Both the position numbers and the translations under genes were made by a program. 5,689 nt of DNA from WLJO01 sp945889085 (lineage in GTDB: Bacteria > Actinomycetota > Acidimicrobiia > Acidimicrobiales > Ilumatobacteraceae), in assembly GCA_945889085.1 (NCBI GenBank), contig CAMDBM010000076.1, forward strand, positions 1 to 5,689, read 5' to 3'. The notes under the pieces are model-generated. The model saw only the letters and a list, made by a program, of their open reading frames with translations, did not search any database and was not told the origin of the DNA. Positions 4,610 through 5,689 of this stretch are shown piece after piece. The number at the start of each line of letters is the position of its first letter. Within the stretch, counting starts at the first letter, position 1.

Positions 4610-5689
4610 CAGCGAGGTGCTCGTCGGGCGTCGCAACGGTCTGATTGGCGACAACGTCATCAGGCCCGATGGCGTCGAGAAGGTGCGCGGTGAGTTCCGC
4701 TTCGCCTCGGACCTCCCGGTGGAGGGGGCGCTGTGGGGAGCAACCCTGCGTTCGCTGCACCCGCATGCGCGGATCAAGCGCCTCGATGTCTCCCCCGCCT
4801 GGAAGATCCCCGGTGTCGAAGCGATCATCACGGCAGAGGACGTCCCCGGCAAGTCCACCTACGGACTCATCTCCGCTGACCAACCAGTGTTCGCATCGGA
4901 CGTCGTTCGGTACGTGGGCGAGCCGATTGCCGCCGTGGCGGCCGACCATCCCGAGACCTGTCGCAAGGCTCTCGCTGCGATCGTCGTGGAGTACGAGGTA
5001 CTCGAACCGCTCACCGACCCTGAGCGGGCGGTGGACGGTAGCCATCCGCCTATTCACCCCGATGGCAACGTCATCCGGCACCAGCGGGTGCTGTGCGGTG
5101 ACAGCAGCGCCACCGGTCCCGTGGTGGTCGAGGGCTCGTACGAGGTGGGAATGCAGGACCAAGCGTTTCTCGGTCTCGAGGCTGCGCTCGCGCTGCCGGA
5201 CCCGGGTGGTGCGGGAGTCGAACTGCACGTTGCCACTCAGGCAATGCACGAGGACCTGCACCAGATCGCTGCCTGTCTCGGTCTCCCCGAGGACAAGGTT
5301 CGCCTCGTGCTCGCCGGGGTCGGTGGGGCATTCGGCGGACGAGAGGATCTTTCGCTGCAGGTGCACACCTGTCTGCTCGCCCTGCGGACCGGCCGACCTG
5401 TCCGAGTGCACTACGGCCGGGAGGAAAGCTTCCTCGGCCACATCCATCGCCACCCGGCAGCGATCTGGATGCGGCACCACGCCACCTCGGACGGTCGGAT
5501 CGTGAAGATCGAGGCCCGCTTCGTGCTCGACGGCGGGGCGTATGCCTCGACGAGCAGCGCGGTACTGGTGAACGCCGTGACGCACACGCAGGGCCCGTAC
5601 GTGTGTCACAACGCTGTGGTGGACGGATGGTCTGTGCGCACCAACAACCCCCCTTGCGGGGCGATGCGCGGATTCGGCGTGGTGCAGGC
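4602..5689 (+). CDS. Xanthine dehydrogenase family molybdopterin-binding (large) subunit, 3' end cut by the window
   Basis: This is the catalytic subunit of the molybdenum hydroxylase. It hydroxylates a substrate carbon with water-derived oxygen at a Mo-pyranopterin centre. Some 362 codons are open to the window edge, roughly half of a usual 700-790 residue protein. The N-terminal Ald_Xan_dh_C domain shows RPDGVEKVRGEFRFASDL, LRSLHPHARI, PGVEAIITAEDVPG and VRYVGEPIAAVAA (from about 102). The Mo-binding domain begins with the QDQAFLGLEAALA block, ATQAMHED (Gln213), GVGGAFGGRED (240-249) and GRPVRVHYGREESFLGHIHRHP. It reaches NNPPCGAMRGFGVVQ (Arg356) at the edge. GAMRGFG and GRED resemble xanthine/heterocycle hydroxylases; the AYxCSFR loop of form I CO dehydrogenase is absent. 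I chose GTG 4602 because its 8-base overlap copies the previous junction and GGGG lies 6 bases upstream. In-frame ATG 4590, four codons earlier with AGGG 12 bases before it, is a real alternative. Substrate unknown. Confidence 0.93.
   Translation, partial: MTDSEVLVGRRNGLIGDNVIRPDGVEKVRGEFRFASDLPVEGALWGATLRSLHPHARIKRLDVSPAWKIPGVEAIITAEDVPGKSTYGLISADQPVFASDVVRYVGEPIAAVAADHPETCRKALAAIVVEYEVLEPLTDPERAVDGSHPPIHPDGNVIRHQRVLCGDSSATGPVVVEGSYEVGMQDQAFLGLEAALALPDPGGAGVELHVATQAMHEDLHQIAACLGLPEDKVRLVLAGVGGAFGGREDLSLQVHTCLLALRTGRPVRVHYGREESFLGHIHRHPAAIWMRHHATSDGRIVKIEARFVLDGGAYASTSSAVLVNAVTHTQGPYVCHNAVVDGWSVRTNNPPCGAMRGFGVVQ

Noticed and set aside
4645..5505. 286-codon plus-strand open frame inside the Mo subunit gene
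   Set aside because: It is a +1-type shadow rich in Ser, Arg and Pro. The frame from 4602 carries all the catalytic family motifs without interruption.
4548..5609. 353-codon minus-strand open frame across the [2Fe-2S] and Mo subunit genes
   Set aside because: It runs antisense to two genes with strong family motifs, and its own translation shows no domain.
4602..5689. Form I CO dehydrogenase large subunit (coxL)
   Set aside because: Gene order matches coxMSL, but the AYxCSFR active-site loop is absent and the visible motif is GAMRGFG.

Overview
The window is GC-rich, with short intergenic gaps, frequent GTG starts and lipoprotein signals followed by Thr/Ser/Ala-rich linkers. This suggests an actinobacterium. 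The long Thr/Glu linker in the first gene resembles Acidimicrobiia lipoproteins, but that placement is inference from style and not from a marker gene.

Layout: positions 15-1841 (minus strand) encode a family 5 (peptide/nickel/opine-type) extracytoplasmic solute-binding lipoprotein. A 197-base divergent intergenic region (1842-2038) follows. It holds several inverted repeats and is probably the control region for both directions. On the plus strand, 2039-3241 encodes a second solute-binding lipoprotein of a different class, the branched-chain amino acid/amide type (Peripla_BP_6, LivJ-like). After 32 bases come three tightly packed genes for a molybdenum hydroxylase of the xanthine dehydrogenase/CO dehydrogenase superfamily: the FAD subunit (3274-4125), the [2Fe-2S] subunit (4118-4609) and the molybdopterin-binding catalytic subunit (4602 to the window edge, cut off at 5689). 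The order is medium-small-large, and each junction overlaps.

How they may work together: the three hydroxylase subunits should form a cytoplasmic (LMS)2-type enzyme. Electrons would pass from the Mo cofactor through two [2Fe-2S] clusters to FAD. The catalytic subunit reads as a xanthine dehydrogenase/heterocycle hydroxylase type (GAMRGFG near the substrate pocket) and not as form I CO dehydrogenase. The co-directional LivJ-like lipoprotein probably shares the transcript and may capture the enzyme's substrate or a precursor. The divergent family 5 lipoprotein may take part in the same uptake programme. No permease, ATPase, regulator or cofactor-maturation gene lies inside the window, so the substrate remains open.

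No RNA genes, CRISPR arrays, insertion sequences or clear rho-independent terminators were seen. The main open questions are the substrate of the hydroxylase and the operator-like repeats between the divergent genes.
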